Origin: an uncultured Bacteroides sp.
GTDB lineage: Bacteria; Bacteroidota; Bacteroidia; Bacteroidales; Bacteroidaceae
Direction: 5' to 3'
Assembly (NCBI GenBank): GCA_900552645.1
Contig: USAN01000003.1
Coordinates: 124,001 to 188,000 of the forward strand
Length of the DNA: 64,000 nt
Made by a program: the position numbers and the translations under genes. The notes beneath the pieces are model-generated. The model did not search any database and was not told where the DNA came from. It worked only from the letters and a program-made list of their open reading frames with translations. Positions 1 to 8,454 of the stretch are shown here, piece by piece (the stretch's first letter is position 1; every line of letters begins with the position of its first letter).

Positions 1-2
1 GT

Positions 3-1496
3 GGAGGTCAGCCATTATTTAGTCCAGACAAAAAACAGATATTGGCAGTAAACGGTGAGATTTATAATCATCGTGAAATCCGTCAATATTTTAAAGATAA
101 ATATGATTTTCAGACAGGTAGTGATTGTGAAGTAATACTTCCTCTATATAAAGAGAAAGGAATTAATTTTCTTGAAGACCTTAGTGGTATATTCGCTTTT
201 GCTCTATACGATGAAGAAAAAGATGACTTTCTTATTGCCAGAGATCCAATAGGTGTTATTCCATTATATATAGGCCACGATAAGGAAGGCAAAATATATT
301 GTGCCAGTGAATTAAAAGCTCTTGAAGGTTTTTGTGATAAATACGAACCTTTCTTGCCTGGACATTATTATTGGGGCAAAGAAGGCAAAATGGTAAAATG
401 GTACAACCGTGATTGGAGGGATTACAACAATATAAAAGACAACAAAGGAAGTGTAAAAGATATTCATGATGCACTTGAAGATTCTGTAAAACGTCAATTA
501 ATGAGTGATGTACCATATGGAGTATTACTTTCGGGAGGTCTGGACAGTTCGGTTATTTCGGCAATAGCTAAGAAATATTCGGCCAAACGAGTAGAATCCG
601 ACTCTAAGAATGAGGCATGGTGGCCACAGTTGCACTCTTTTGCAGTTGGACTAAAAGGTGCACCCGACTTAATAAAAGCAAGAGAAGTGGCCGACTATAT
701 TGGTACAGTACACCATGAAATAAACTATACAGTCCAAGAAGGATTAGATGCTATTCGTGATGTTATATATTTTATTGAAACATACGATGTAACCACAGTA
801 CGAGCATCTACTCCCATGTACCTATTAGCCCGAGTAATTAAAAGCATGGGAATAAAAATGGTTTTAAGTGGTGAAGGAGCTGATGAGGTTTTTGGAGGAT
901 ATCTTTACTTCCATAAGGCTCCAAATGCACGCACTTTCCATGAAGAGACTGTACGTAAATTAGATAAGCTTTATCTATATGACTGCTTAAGAGCAAATAA
1001 ATCATTGTCTGCTTGGGGAGTAGAAGGAAGAGTACCTTTTCTTGATAAAGAATTCCTTGATATAGCCATGAGTATAAATCCTGAGCTTAAAATGTGCCCA
1101 GGAAAAACAATAGAAAAGAAAATCGTTCGCGATGCATTTGCTAATATGCTTCCTGAGAGTGTAGCATGGAGACAGAAAGAACAATTCAGTGACGGTGTGG
1201 GATATAATTGGATAGATACTTTAAAATCAATCACTTCAAATTCTGTAACTGACGAACAGATGAAAAATGCAGCAGAAAGATTTCCTATTAATACTCCTAT
1301 GAATAAAGAAGAATACTATTATAGAAGTATTTTTGAAGAACATTTCCCTAGTGAAAGTGCTGCTAGGAGTGTACCTAGCATACCTAGCGTTGCATGTTCT
1401 ACTGCCGAAGCATTAGCATGGGATGATTCATTTAAGAATATGAACGATCCTAGTGGACGAGCTGTAAAAGATGTACACGAAGAAGCTTACAAATAA
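3..1496 (+). CDS. asnB: Asparagine synthetase B (glutamine-hydrolysing), 5' end outside window
   Basis: Makes asparagine from aspartate, ATP and glutamine in the cytosol. The open frame runs to the window edge: codons from position 3 read GGQPLFSP before the AVNGEIYNH motif of the class II glutaminase domain, so about 50 N-terminal residues, including the catalytic Cys2, lie outside. An internal TTG at 42 is not the start. The ATP-pyrophosphatase loop LLSGGLDSS and the downstream SGEGADEVFGGY and EGRVPFLD motifs of the synthetase domain are intact. About 550 residues in total would be normal for the family. A hairpin with a T-run follows the stop codon. Identification is secure from the motifs. 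Confidence 0.95.
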   Translation, partial: GGQPLFSPDKKQILAVNGEIYNHREIRQYFKDKYDFQTGSDCEVILPLYKEKGINFLEDLSGIFAFALYDEEKDDFLIARDPIGVIPLYIGHDKEGKIYCASELKALEGFCDKYEPFLPGHYYWGKEGKMVKWYNRDWRDYNNIKDNKGSVKDIHDALEDSVKRQLMSDVPYGVLLSGGLDSSVISAIAKKYSAKRVESDSKNEAWWPQLHSFAVGLKGAPDLIKAREVADYIGTVHHEINYTVQEGLDAIRDVIYFIETYDVTTVRASTPMYLLARVIKSMGIKMVLSGEGADEVFGGYLYFHKAPNARTFHEETVRKLDKLYLYDCLRANKSLSAWGVEGRVPFLDKEFLDIAMSINPELKMCPGKTIEKKIVRDAFANMLPESVAWRQKEQFSDGVGYNWIDTLKSITSNSVTDEQMKNAAERFPINTPMNKEEYYYRSIFEEHFPSESAARSVPSIPSVACSTAEALAWDDSFKNMNDPSGRAVKDVHEEAYK

Positions 1497-1543
1497 TAAT
1501 TATTTCTTCTGATTTAATTGTTACAAGTAGTATTATATATTTA

Positions 1544-1580
1544 AATAAGGAGTATAATTATATACTCCTTATTTTATTGT
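1544..1580 (+). terminator. Intrinsic terminator after asnB
   Basis: A 13-bp perfect stem (1544-1556 with 1561-1573, 4-nt loop) is followed by TTATTG and T-rich sequence 48 bases after the asnB stop. Confidence 0.7.
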
Positions 1581-1597
1581 TTTTAAATATAAATATA

Positions 1598-1606
1598 TAT
1601 ATTTGC
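1598..1606 (+). promoter_or_regulatory. Bacteroidota-type -7 promoter element for tRNA-Thr
   Basis: TATATTTGC matches the Bacteroidota consensus TAnnTTTG. A TTG (1577-1579) sits 18 bp upstream as a -33 candidate. The tRNA starts 30 bp downstream. Confidence 0.7.
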
Positions 1607-1635
1607 ACCGTTTTTAAGGAGTTTTAAGTAGATTT

Positions 1636-1708
1636 GCCGAAATGGCTCAGTTGGTAGAGCAATTCATTCGTAATGAATAGGTCCCGGGTTCGAGTCCCGG
1701 TTTCGGCT
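1636..1708 (+). tRNA. tRNA-Thr, anticodon CGT
   Basis: All four arms can be drawn. The acceptor stem is GCCGAAA with TTTCGGC, the D arm is GCTC/GAGC with loop AGTTGGTA, the anticodon stem is ATTCA/TGAAT with loop TTCGTAA (anticodon CGT, reading ACG), and the T arm is CCGGG-TTCGAGT-CCCGG. The discriminator base is T1708. CCA is not encoded. Confidence 0.97.
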
Positions 1709-1867
1709 CATTTAAAATTCATTCACGTCTACAATTAATTCTATTTTTAAACTATATAGAAATATGTATTTGCATAGATTCATTTAATATTCTAATGCTT
1801 TTCATTATAAATGTATCTAATTATCTATCCGAAGCTTTTTGACTGCATTAACCGAACACATCACACT

Positions 1868-1945
1868 ATAATTAAAACAAGTGTCACATCATTCACAAGT
1901 CCAAACAAAACTGTTTTCTGATTCTTTATACAAAATATTAGTTGC
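1868..1945 (+). repeat. Interspersed block, copy 1 (TTCACA-containing)
   Basis: This non-coding block is alignable with 62501-62604. Both begin ATAATTAAAAC, share CACATCATTCACAAKTCCAA with one mismatch (1884-1903 here), and later share ACAAAATATTA. The reverse complement of 31678-31780 is a third, more diverged copy. No ORF of credible length is present. Function unknown. Confidence 0.6.
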
Positions 1946-2068
1946 AAACAAAGATAAGACCATAAAAGAATAAAGAAAAGGTAAAACCGCATAGACACTT
2001 ACCATTGTACCGTTGCAGGAATAATATTTCATTTTTAAATCCAGTTTAAATGCCATTTAATATGAATT

Positions 2069-2181
2069 TAAATTATGATTTAGTGCCCACTAATTTATAT
2101 TTATACGCGGTCGATTTATTTTTAGTGCCCATCGATTTATTTTTAGTGCCCGTCGATTTATTTTTAGTGCCCGTCGATTGG
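2069..2181 (+). repeat. 21-bp-period tandem array, copy 1
   Basis: Five units of exactly 21 bp lie end to end (2069, 2090, 2111, 2132, 2153), then a partial unit at 2174. Units C and D are identical, and unit B differs from them at one base. They begin TCGATTTATTTTT and end AGTGCCCG. Unit 2090-2110 ends instead in CGCGG, like the units at 31.8 and 62.4 kb. There are no spacers, so it is not a CRISPR. It lies between the tRNA and the terminator of the convergent gene. Apart from this array and the block at 1868-1945 I see nothing in the gap 1709-2230. Confidence 0.85.
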
Positions 2182-2230
2182 AGTTTTTAATTACAACAAA
2201 TTAGTACACTAGACATACATATATTCCATC

Positions 2231-2285
2231 TTATTAAATAACCAAGAAGGCAGCTTTAATAGCTGCCTTCTTGGTTATTTAATAA
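2231..2285 (-). terminator. Long perfect hairpin, terminator of the CBM9/GHL gene
   Basis: A 25-bp perfect stem (2231-2255 with 2261-2285) with a 5-nt loop lies 21 bp past the stop of the minus-strand gene. It could stop transcription from either side. Confidence 0.75.
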
Positions 2286-2306
2286 GTCTATAATCTATTA
2301 TAATAT

Positions 2307-4352
2307 CTATTTAACCTTGAAATTTCTCTTTTCAAGATATGTCTTAAATTTCTTAAGATATTCAGTATTTGGACCATCAAAGAAAGATACGCCCGAAGCG
2401 CCATTATCGAATGCAGCATCTAAGGCAGCTTCAAAATCATCTTTTATATCACCAAACATCAATCCTGCATATATTTTAGCCTTCCCATTTACAGTCTGGA
2501 CACTCTCTTTTACCGATTCGCCAATCCAGTCGACCTCTTCGAGATAAAATTTATTGTATATCATCGGAAAGTATGCATCAAGTGACCAATTACCCCAATC
2601 CTGACGAACCATTTTCTTTGCCATTGTAGGACCTGGGAAAACTGCTGCAGATATAAACTTGTTATCCTTTTTAACTGCTGTAGTTATAGAGTCGACTACT
2701 TTAGTAATTGAATTCAATCTAAAATTAAGCCAACTCTGATTCTCCATAGGATGTTCTATTTCCATAGGATCTTTTCCCGTTTGCTTTTTGAAAAGTGAAC
2801 GACATACATCACAATAACAATAATCGTATTGAGGATATTCTTCTTTTTGCTCAATTCTATAATTCTTCCATAATCCTACCGGAAGTATAACATCGGGCAT
2901 TCTTACATAATCTAAATGAACTCCATCTACATAAGGTTTATGTGCAGCTGTAACGTAATCATTTGTAAGATAGGAAGCTACCCCGGGATGATTTGGACAA
3001 ATAAAATTATAGTACTTTACATATGGTGGTTTGTCGTAACAAGATTCTCCGTTACGATTCACAGCAAACCAGTCGGGATGAGTATTTCTTACCTCTCCCC
3101 TATTCATAGTCCATATCCATTGATGAGCTTCCAATCCGGCTTCCTTACACATTTTGAAAATATCCTCATTATATCCACCAAATAACACAGCAGATATTCC
3201 ACACTCCTTCAGTAAACTAAACCATTCCTTCCAATCTTTTGCATCCTTATGAGAATTAATTCCAGTCCAAACCCAGTTCTTTACTTCACGAGGTTCAAGT
3301 TTGCTGCTCCAAAAGCGACCTTCATTATTGATATAATACACAACCGAGTTTTCAGGATCGGATATAGAAATTACATAAGTTTTGTTAGTAGCCTCAATAT
3401 CAATCTTTGCATTAGCAGGTATAGAATTGAGTTCTTCGGAAGTAAGATCAAAACCTTTTATACTTTTAATGTAAGATTTTTTACAAGCATAATTATCTTG
3501 TTGTGCATAGAACATGCTCCATATCAATTTATATATTCCCTCAGAATATGGTAGTTTTATATTATCTGTACCACTTCCTACAGTTTTATCAGAGAAATAT
3601 AGATATCCCCATCTATCAGGCATATGCATATCAATTTTTCCGGTTGGCGACCATACCCAGTTTTCTTCCGGACCTTTTTCCTTAAGCCACTGAACTCTTG
3701 AGAAATTTATACGCCAGCAGTTACCGGCTTTTAGGGTATTATTGAAATTCATAGTCAATGCTTCACGAGGAATTGCCATCTCTACGCTCCAGTATTTATC
3801 TTTATCCTTACCTTTATTAAGAGTGCCATCACGATGAATTGCAAGCTTCAGTCCGGGACAATCCCATTGTACCATAAAATTACCTCCAGAACGATAAGGT
3901 TTATCAAGCATCAAATCAAATACAACTCCTCGTGCATTTGTTTCGATCTCAAAATAATTGTGTCCATCTCCATCTGGGTCGATAAATACCTCAAAGTCAT
4001 TATCATAGTATATTATTGTATCTCTCTTTGTAAGTTTGGCTTTTATATCATCTTCTTCAAGGAGAGCTCCAACATATAAATAATTGTCATCCCACAACAT
4101 TTTTGCTTTTGTATCATATTTTGGCTCAGCAAATCCTTCACCGCTTATATCTACAAACGATTCTGTAAAGGGAGCATCTTTCCAACCCTTCTCATTAAGT
4201 TTTCCATCTATTTTTAGATTATCGGATGTTCTGTAACAAGTATACATTCTAGGCTGAGTAAGTACTCTTTCATACTTCTTATACAAATTTTGTGCTTGTA
4301 CAGTAATAGTAGACAACAATAATAATATTATTATCCTAAATGATTTTTTCAT
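2307..4352 (-). CDS. Exported CBM9-like / GHL-type putative glycoside hydrolase
   Basis: Secreted 681-residue protein, probably acting on carbohydrate in the periplasm or at the surface. A signal peptide (about 1-20, ending TVQAQ) is followed by a CBM9-like sugar-binding beta-sandwich (about 42-255, with DNDFEVFIDPDGDG). A C-terminal TIM-barrel-like region (about 360-675) resembles the GHL families related to GH10/GH13, with GYNEDIFKMCKEAGLEAH and VDGVHLDYVRMPD (acidic D476 and D481). It starts 17 bp after the GH29 fucosidase and shares its promoter. Family-level assignment is reasonable. Substrate and catalytic residues are inferred, not known. Confidence 0.75.
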   Translation of the reverse strand: MKKSFRIIILLLLSTITVQAQNLYKKYERVLTQPRMYTCYRTSDNLKIDGKLNEKGWKDAPFTESFVDISGEGFAEPKYDTKAKMLWDDNYLYVGALLEEDDIKAKLTKRDTIIYYDNDFEVFIDPDGDGHNYFEIETNARGVVFDLMLDKPYRSGGNFMVQWDCPGLKLAIHRDGTLNKGKDKDKYWSVEMAIPREALTMNFNNTLKAGNCWRINFSRVQWLKEKGPEENWVWSPTGKIDMHMPDRWGYLYFSDKTVGSGTDNIKLPYSEGIYKLIWSMFYAQQDNYACKKSYIKSIKGFDLTSEELNSIPANAKIDIEATNKTYVISISDPENSVVYYINNEGRFWSSKLEPREVKNWVWTGINSHKDAKDWKEWFSLLKECGISAVLFGGYNEDIFKMCKEAGLEAHQWIWTMNRGEVRNTHPDWFAVNRNGESCYDKPPYVKYYNFICPNHPGVASYLTNDYVTAAHKPYVDGVHLDYVRMPDVILPVGLWKNYRIEQKEEYPQYDYCYCDVCRSLFKKQTGKDPMEIEHPMENQSWLNFRLNSITKVVDSITTAVKKDNKFISAAVFPGPTMAKKMVRQDWGNWSLDAYFPMIYNKFYLEEVDWIGESVKESVQTVNGKAKIYAGLMFGDIKDDFEAALDAAFDNGASGVSFFDGPNTEYLKKFKTYLEKRNFKVK

Positions 4353-4369
4353 ATTAAGTATAGTTTGGT

Positions 4370-5716
4370 TTAGTTATTATCTTGAACTTTTCCTTCTCCC
4401 TTATATAGCTTTATTGGGCCGTCAAGCAATACTGCTATCACAGTAATATTCTTGTCAAGAACATTTTCGGGTACATCAATGTATAGATTACCCGGAACTT
4501 CATTCCAATAGTTTTTATTATATACCTTATAATTTAACATTGCACCATTGCCAACTACCCAAACTCTGTTTACTTTATTTACTAGTCCCTTAACCTCGAC
4601 TATTCCATTTGGTTTATATGGAAGATATAGATAAAGTATATCTTTTGATTTGTTTAAAGTAGTATAACCTTGAAAATGATCTGCATCTATACCAGCCTGA
4701 GTATCATAAATAGCTTCTTTATGTTTTTTGGTCCATCGTCCAAATTCTTTAAGAATATCTACTTGTTCATCAGGAAGAGTGCCGTCCTCTTTTGGAGCAA
4801 TATCTAGCAATAGGTTACCTCCCTTACTAAGACAATCAACAAATGTACGCAATAATATATATGGAGATTTATAATTTGTATCGGTGGGTTGATATCCCCA
4901 CGAGTCGTTCATAGTCATGCATAATTCCCAATATTTATCTTTAGGCCTTACTACCGGTACTCCTTGTTCGGGTGTTGCATAGTCTCCATATCCTTGTATA
5001 CGTGAGTTAATAATTACATTCTTATTATCCTTCCTTAGCAAATCGACTATACCTTTTGAATTCCATTTTTCAGCACTTTGCTCCCAATCGCCATCAAACC
5101 AGTATAAATCAGGTTTCCATGTCTTGTTAAGTTCGGATAACTGTGCGAAGTTAAATTTACAGAACTTCTCCCATCTGCTAGGATCGTCCTTATATCTTAC
5201 CTCGGTACGAGTCTTATTTGGATAATCTGGATTAGACCAATCAAGCAAAGAGTAATAAAAGCCAAGTTTAAGTCCCTGCTTACGCACCTCTTTTACAAAC
5301 GGATCTAATAAATCTCTTTTAGCCGGTGTACTTTTAACGGTACTAAGATTTCCTGCCTGAGTATTCCACAAAGCAACTCCATCATGATGTTTTGTTGTAA
5401 TTACAGTATATTTAGCTCCACTCTCCTTTATAAGGTCTACCCATTGTGAAGGATTATATTTAGAGGCAGTAAATCCATCACATTGTTTCATATAATCATC
5501 ATAGGGAAGATAATTATTGAAGAAAGACCAACTTTCTGAAACTCCATTTACTGCATATATGCCCCAATGAATAAATATGCCTAATTTTGCATTTTCGAAC
5601 CATTCCATTCTCTTATTTTTTTGTTCTAGAGTTTCAGGGTTGGATTGAGCATGCGTATTTAATGTAAAAAAAGAAGCTCCACCAATAAGCAAAGCCATTA
5701 ATCGATTAAGTCTCAT
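4370..5716 (-). CDS. Alpha-L-fucosidase, GH29
   Basis: Hydrolyses terminal alpha-L-fucose from glycans by a retaining mechanism. A signal peptide (1-23) is followed by the GH29 barrel with KLGIFIHWG (45-52), TKHHDGVALW (108-117), and LYWFDGDWE, where Asp208 is the expected nucleophile. The N-terminal HWG and HHDG motifs line the fucose pocket. At 448 residues it is the usual length for a GH29 with a short C-terminal beta domain. It is the first gene of a two-gene operon with the CBM9/GHL protein and is divergent from the NUC1 nuclease, with overlapping promoters. Linkage specificity cannot be read from the sequence. Confidence 0.92.
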   Translation of the reverse strand: MRLNRLMALLIGGASFFTLNTHAQSNPETLEQKNKRMEWFENAKLGIFIHWGIYAVNGVSESWSFFNNYLPYDDYMKQCDGFTASKYNPSQWVDLIKESGAKYTVITTKHHDGVALWNTQAGNLSTVKSTPAKRDLLDPFVKEVRKQGLKLGFYYSLLDWSNPDYPNKTRTEVRYKDDPSRWEKFCKFNFAQLSELNKTWKPDLYWFDGDWEQSAEKWNSKGIVDLLRKDNKNVIINSRIQGYGDYATPEQGVPVVRPKDKYWELCMTMNDSWGYQPTDTNYKSPYILLRTFVDCLSKGGNLLLDIAPKEDGTLPDEQVDILKEFGRWTKKHKEAIYDTQAGIDADHFQGYTTLNKSKDILYLYLPYKPNGIVEVKGLVNKVNRVWVVGNGAMLNYKVYNKNYWNEVPGNLYIDVPENVLDKNITVIAVLLDGPIKLYKGEGKVQDNN

Positions 5717-5765
5717 AAGATAATAGTATATGGTTTTTGGTTATTTAAATATAATGCTTATAAAA

Positions 5766-5774
5766 GCAAAGATA
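5766..5774 (-). promoter_or_regulatory. -7 element for the GH29-GHL operon
   Basis: The minus strand reads TATCTTTGC, a full match to TAnnTTTGC, about 50 bp before the GH29 start. It forms an inverted repeat with the nuclease promoter at 5786-5794. Confidence 0.65.
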
Positions 5775-5785
5775 ATTAAATATTT

Positions 5786-5794
5786 TATCTTTGC
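5786..5794 (+). promoter_or_regulatory. -7 element for the NUC1 nuclease
   Basis: TATCTTTGC lies 25 bp before the ATG at 5819. Its expected -33 region coincides with the divergent -7 element at 5766-5774. Confidence 0.65.
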
Positions 5795-5818
5795 AGGCGT
5801 ATATAATAAAGTTTTAAC

Positions 5819-6652
5819 ATGAGTGCCAAGAAAAGAAAGAAAACAAGTTTATTTAATTACATTGTATTAATAATTATTTTAGGATTTGGGTTCGTGAAAT
5901 ATATAAATTCCGAACTAAATTTATTTAGTGAAAATATCAAAATCGAAGAAAAGAATGATAATATAAAACCAGATTCTTATGAAATTCCAATCTTCAACAA
6001 TAAAACCGGCGGACAAATAATAGTCCATACAGGTTATACTTTATCTTATAATGCTGATTACAAAACTCCTCAATGGGTAGGATGGCATTTAACCGATAAA
6101 AAAACTAAAGGTAAGCATGGACGTACAGACAAGTTCGTACCCGATCCTGAAATTATTGGTGCAAAAGCTTATACATCCGACTATAGTCGCACAGGGTACG
6201 ATAGAGGTCATATGGCTCCTGCTGCCGATATGAAATGGAACAAGAAAGCAATGGAAGAATCATTCTATTTAAGCAATATTTGTCCGCAAAATCCAAACTT
6301 AAATCGCGGAGACTGGAATGACCTTGAAGAACTTACGCGTAAATGGGCAAATACATATAAAGATGTATATATTACATGCGGCCCTATTTACGATTCGAAA
6401 TTTCCAAAAAGAATAGGCAACAATAAAGTGGCCATACCCGATGCCTTTTATAAGGTTATATTTATAAATGATAGTAAGAATCCAAAAACAATTGGCTTTA
6501 TTTTTAATAACAAATCAGGTAGCCGACCTATTATTGAATATGTGGTTACAGTAGATAGTATAGAAAAAAGAACAGGAATAGACTTCTTTCCAGCTCTGCC
6601 AGATAATATAGAAAACAAGCTGGAAGCCGAAATACACACTACACTCCCCTAA
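5819..6652 (+). CDS. Membrane-anchored DNA/RNA non-specific endonuclease (NUC1 family)
   Basis: Mg-dependent, sequence-independent nuclease of the NucA/EndoG type, probably facing the periplasm. A basic N-terminus and one hydrophobic segment (about 12-28) look like an uncleaved anchor. The signature DRGHMAPAAD gives catalytic His131. SNICPQNPNLNRGDWNDLE supplies the Mg-binding Asn near 162. At 277 residues the domain is full length. It stands alone on the plus strand with its own promoter and a terminator shared with the convergent GH51 gene. Likely roles are nutrient scavenging or degradation of incoming DNA. No immunity gene is next to it, which argues against a toxin. Confidence 0.9.
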   Translation: MSAKKRKKTSLFNYIVLIIILGFGFVKYINSELNLFSENIKIEEKNDNIKPDSYEIPIFNNKTGGQIIVHTGYTLSYNADYKTPQWVGWHLTDKKTKGKHGRTDKFVPDPEIIGAKAYTSDYSRTGYDRGHMAPAADMKWNKKAMEESFYLSNICPQNPNLNRGDWNDLEELTRKWANTYKDVYITCGPIYDSKFPKRIGNNKVAIPDAFYKVIFINDSKNPKTIGFIFNNKSGSRPIIEYVVTVDSIEKRTGIDFFPALPDNIENKLEAEIHTTLP

Positions 6653-6676
6653 AAACAATATAAATAATAAAACAGT

Positions 6677-6741
6677 AAAAGAGTAGATAGTTTTAAAGTA
6701 CTCCCAATTTTAAAGGGAATAAGTCAACTATCTACTCTTTT
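6677..6741. terminator. Bidirectional terminator between nuclease and GH51 genes
   Basis: The 16-bp arms 6677-6692 and 6726-6741 pair perfectly. The outer ends are AAAA and TTTT, so it works for both convergent genes. Confidence 0.75.
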
Positions 6742-6754
6742 TAAAACTATAATC

Positions 6755-8293
6755 CTATCTTACTTCCAAAGTAACAATTGATTTAGCCGGAATTGATACC
6801 TTAAGCATTCCTTTATTCAACTTAGCTCCAGAAAAATCTTTTATAGATACTACGTCGGGATTATCGAAACTATTATAATCGGAAATATTCTTTGATGTAA
6901 GAATAGTACCCTTTACACTACTAGTTTTAATGTCTCCAAGATTTATGGTTAAATCATTAGAATCGTTCAAATCGATATTTGACAAAGAAATATGTATTAC
7001 CCCATTTTTATCCTTTGATGCAGTAGCACTTAACATAGGTACAATTCTATCATTACGTACCACTTTTTTCTCGCAAGAAATATCAATTGGTAAATAAGTG
7101 GCATCCTGATGTACATTATACATCTTGAAAACATGATAAGTGGGTGTAAGTATCATCTTGTCACCTTTAGTAAGAATCATAGATTGCAAAACATTTGCTA
7201 CCTGAGCAATATTAGTCATCTTTATTCTATCAGTATATTTATGAAATACATCTAAAGACAATGATGCAACAAAAGCATCACGCATAGTATTCTGCTGATA
7301 TAAATGCCCCTTAACGGTTCCTGGCTCCTCGTCCCACCAAGTTCCCCATTCATCCACCATCAATCCTATTTGTTTCTTAGGGTCATATTTATCCATTATA
7401 TCAATATGCTTTTTTATTACCGGCTCAATCTCCAAACATTTTCCTAACGTCCAATAATAATCATCATCATTAAATTTTGTAGCCGAACCTTTACTTCCAT
7501 TCCATCCTAATACAGTATAGTAATGCAGTGAAAGTCCATCCATTCTGTGACCTACATTTTTCATCAAGACCTCTGTCCATGTGTAGTCATAATCACTAGC
7601 ACCACTTGCTATCTTGAATAAACTATTGCCATCATAATTTCTGCAATATGTAGAGTAACGTCGATAAAGATCAGAATAATATTCAGGACGCATATTTCCT
7701 CCGCATCCCCAACTTTCGTTTCCAACTCCAAAATATTTTACCTTCCAAGGCTTTTCACGACCATTTTCCTTGCGTAACTTCGCCATAGGACTACCCTGTT
7801 CGGATGTCATGTACTCTACCCATTTAGCCATTTCTTCAACACTACCACTTCCTACATTACCACTAATATATGGCTCACATCCTATCATTTCGCATAAATT
7901 AAGAAACTCATGAGTTCCAAAACTATTATCTTCAACCGTACCACCCCAGTTATTATTTACCATCCTAGGACGATTCTCTTTAGGACCGATACCATCCATC
8001 CAATGATACTCATCGGCAAAACATCCTCCCGGCCAACGCATAACTGGCACTTTAAGATCCGTCAATGCCTTTAGTACATCATTTCTAAACCCATTGGTAT
8101 TAGGAACCGATGAATTCTCGCCAACCCACAATCCGCCATAAATGCATGTACCAAGATGTTCGGCAAACTGTCCATATATCTCCTTATTTATAATCTGTTT
8201 CCCCTGTTCAGGATGAACAGTTATTGACGTTTTCTGCTGACCGAAAACTGAAAGGGAACTTAACATAGCAATTCCCAGAAATGCATTTTTCAT
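6755..8293 (-). CDS. Alpha-L-arabinofuranosidase, GH51
   Basis: Releases arabinofuranose from arabinan or arabinoxylan fragments. A signal peptide (about 1-18) suggests export. Barrel motifs include MRWPGGCFADEYHW (85-98), GVGNESWGCGG with acid/base Glu193, and LMVDEWGTWW with nucleophile Glu315. A C-terminal beta domain follows. At 512 residues it is a complete GH51 of the common bacterial length. It is transcribed as a single gene from its own -7 element. With the GH29 and GHL genes it makes a small glycan-degrading island without its own SusC/SusD. Confidence 0.93.
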   Translation of the reverse strand: MKNAFLGIAMLSSLSVFGQQKTSITVHPEQGKQIINKEIYGQFAEHLGTCIYGGLWVGENSSVPNTNGFRNDVLKALTDLKVPVMRWPGGCFADEYHWMDGIGPKENRPRMVNNNWGGTVEDNSFGTHEFLNLCEMIGCEPYISGNVGSGSVEEMAKWVEYMTSEQGSPMAKLRKENGREKPWKVKYFGVGNESWGCGGNMRPEYYSDLYRRYSTYCRNYDGNSLFKIASGASDYDYTWTEVLMKNVGHRMDGLSLHYYTVLGWNGSKGSATKFNDDDYYWTLGKCLEIEPVIKKHIDIMDKYDPKKQIGLMVDEWGTWWDEEPGTVKGHLYQQNTMRDAFVASLSLDVFHKYTDRIKMTNIAQVANVLQSMILTKGDKMILTPTYHVFKMYNVHQDATYLPIDISCEKKVVRNDRIVPMLSATASKDKNGVIHISLSNIDLNDSNDLTINLGDIKTSSVKGTILTSKNISDYNSFDNPDVVSIKDFSGAKLNKGMLKVSIPAKSIVTLEVR

Positions 8294-8331
8294 AATATCA
8301 ATTTAATAAATTTATAAAATATTTTTCATCA

Positions 8332-8339
8332 CAAAAATA
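8332..8339 (-). promoter_or_regulatory. -7 element for GH51
   Basis: The minus strand reads TATTTTTG, matching TAnnTTTG, 39 bp before the start codon. Confidence 0.5.
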
Positions 8340-8425
8340 GTTCATTTATAATAAATCATGGGAGACAAAATCGTATAAATAGGTGCACAAATTTGCTTTT
8401 TGAATAGAAAAATCCAATAAATAAC

Positions 8426-8434
8426 TATATTTGC
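8426..8434 (+). promoter_or_regulatory. -7 element for mltG
   Basis: TATATTTGC overlaps the in-frame TTG at 8431, so that codon is promoter and not a start. The ATG at 8455 is about 20 bp downstream. Confidence 0.65.
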
Positions 8435-8454
8435 ACCAAAAATCTGAAATAAAA

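Noticed and set aside
42..1496. Truncated or internally started asnB pseudogene
   Set aside because: The frame is open to position 3 with conserved glutaminase sequence, so only the window edge cuts it.
2069..2181. Possible CRISPR array
   Set aside because: The 21-bp units abut without unique spacers, and no cas gene is present.
5819..6652. Nuclease toxin of a polymorphic toxin or defence system
   Set aside because: There is no toxin delivery domain, no immunity gene, and the fold is the common housekeeping NUC1 with a single anchor.
8431..8454. TTG start for mltG
   Set aside because: The codon is part of the TATATTTGC promoter element. ATG 8455 fits the family start.
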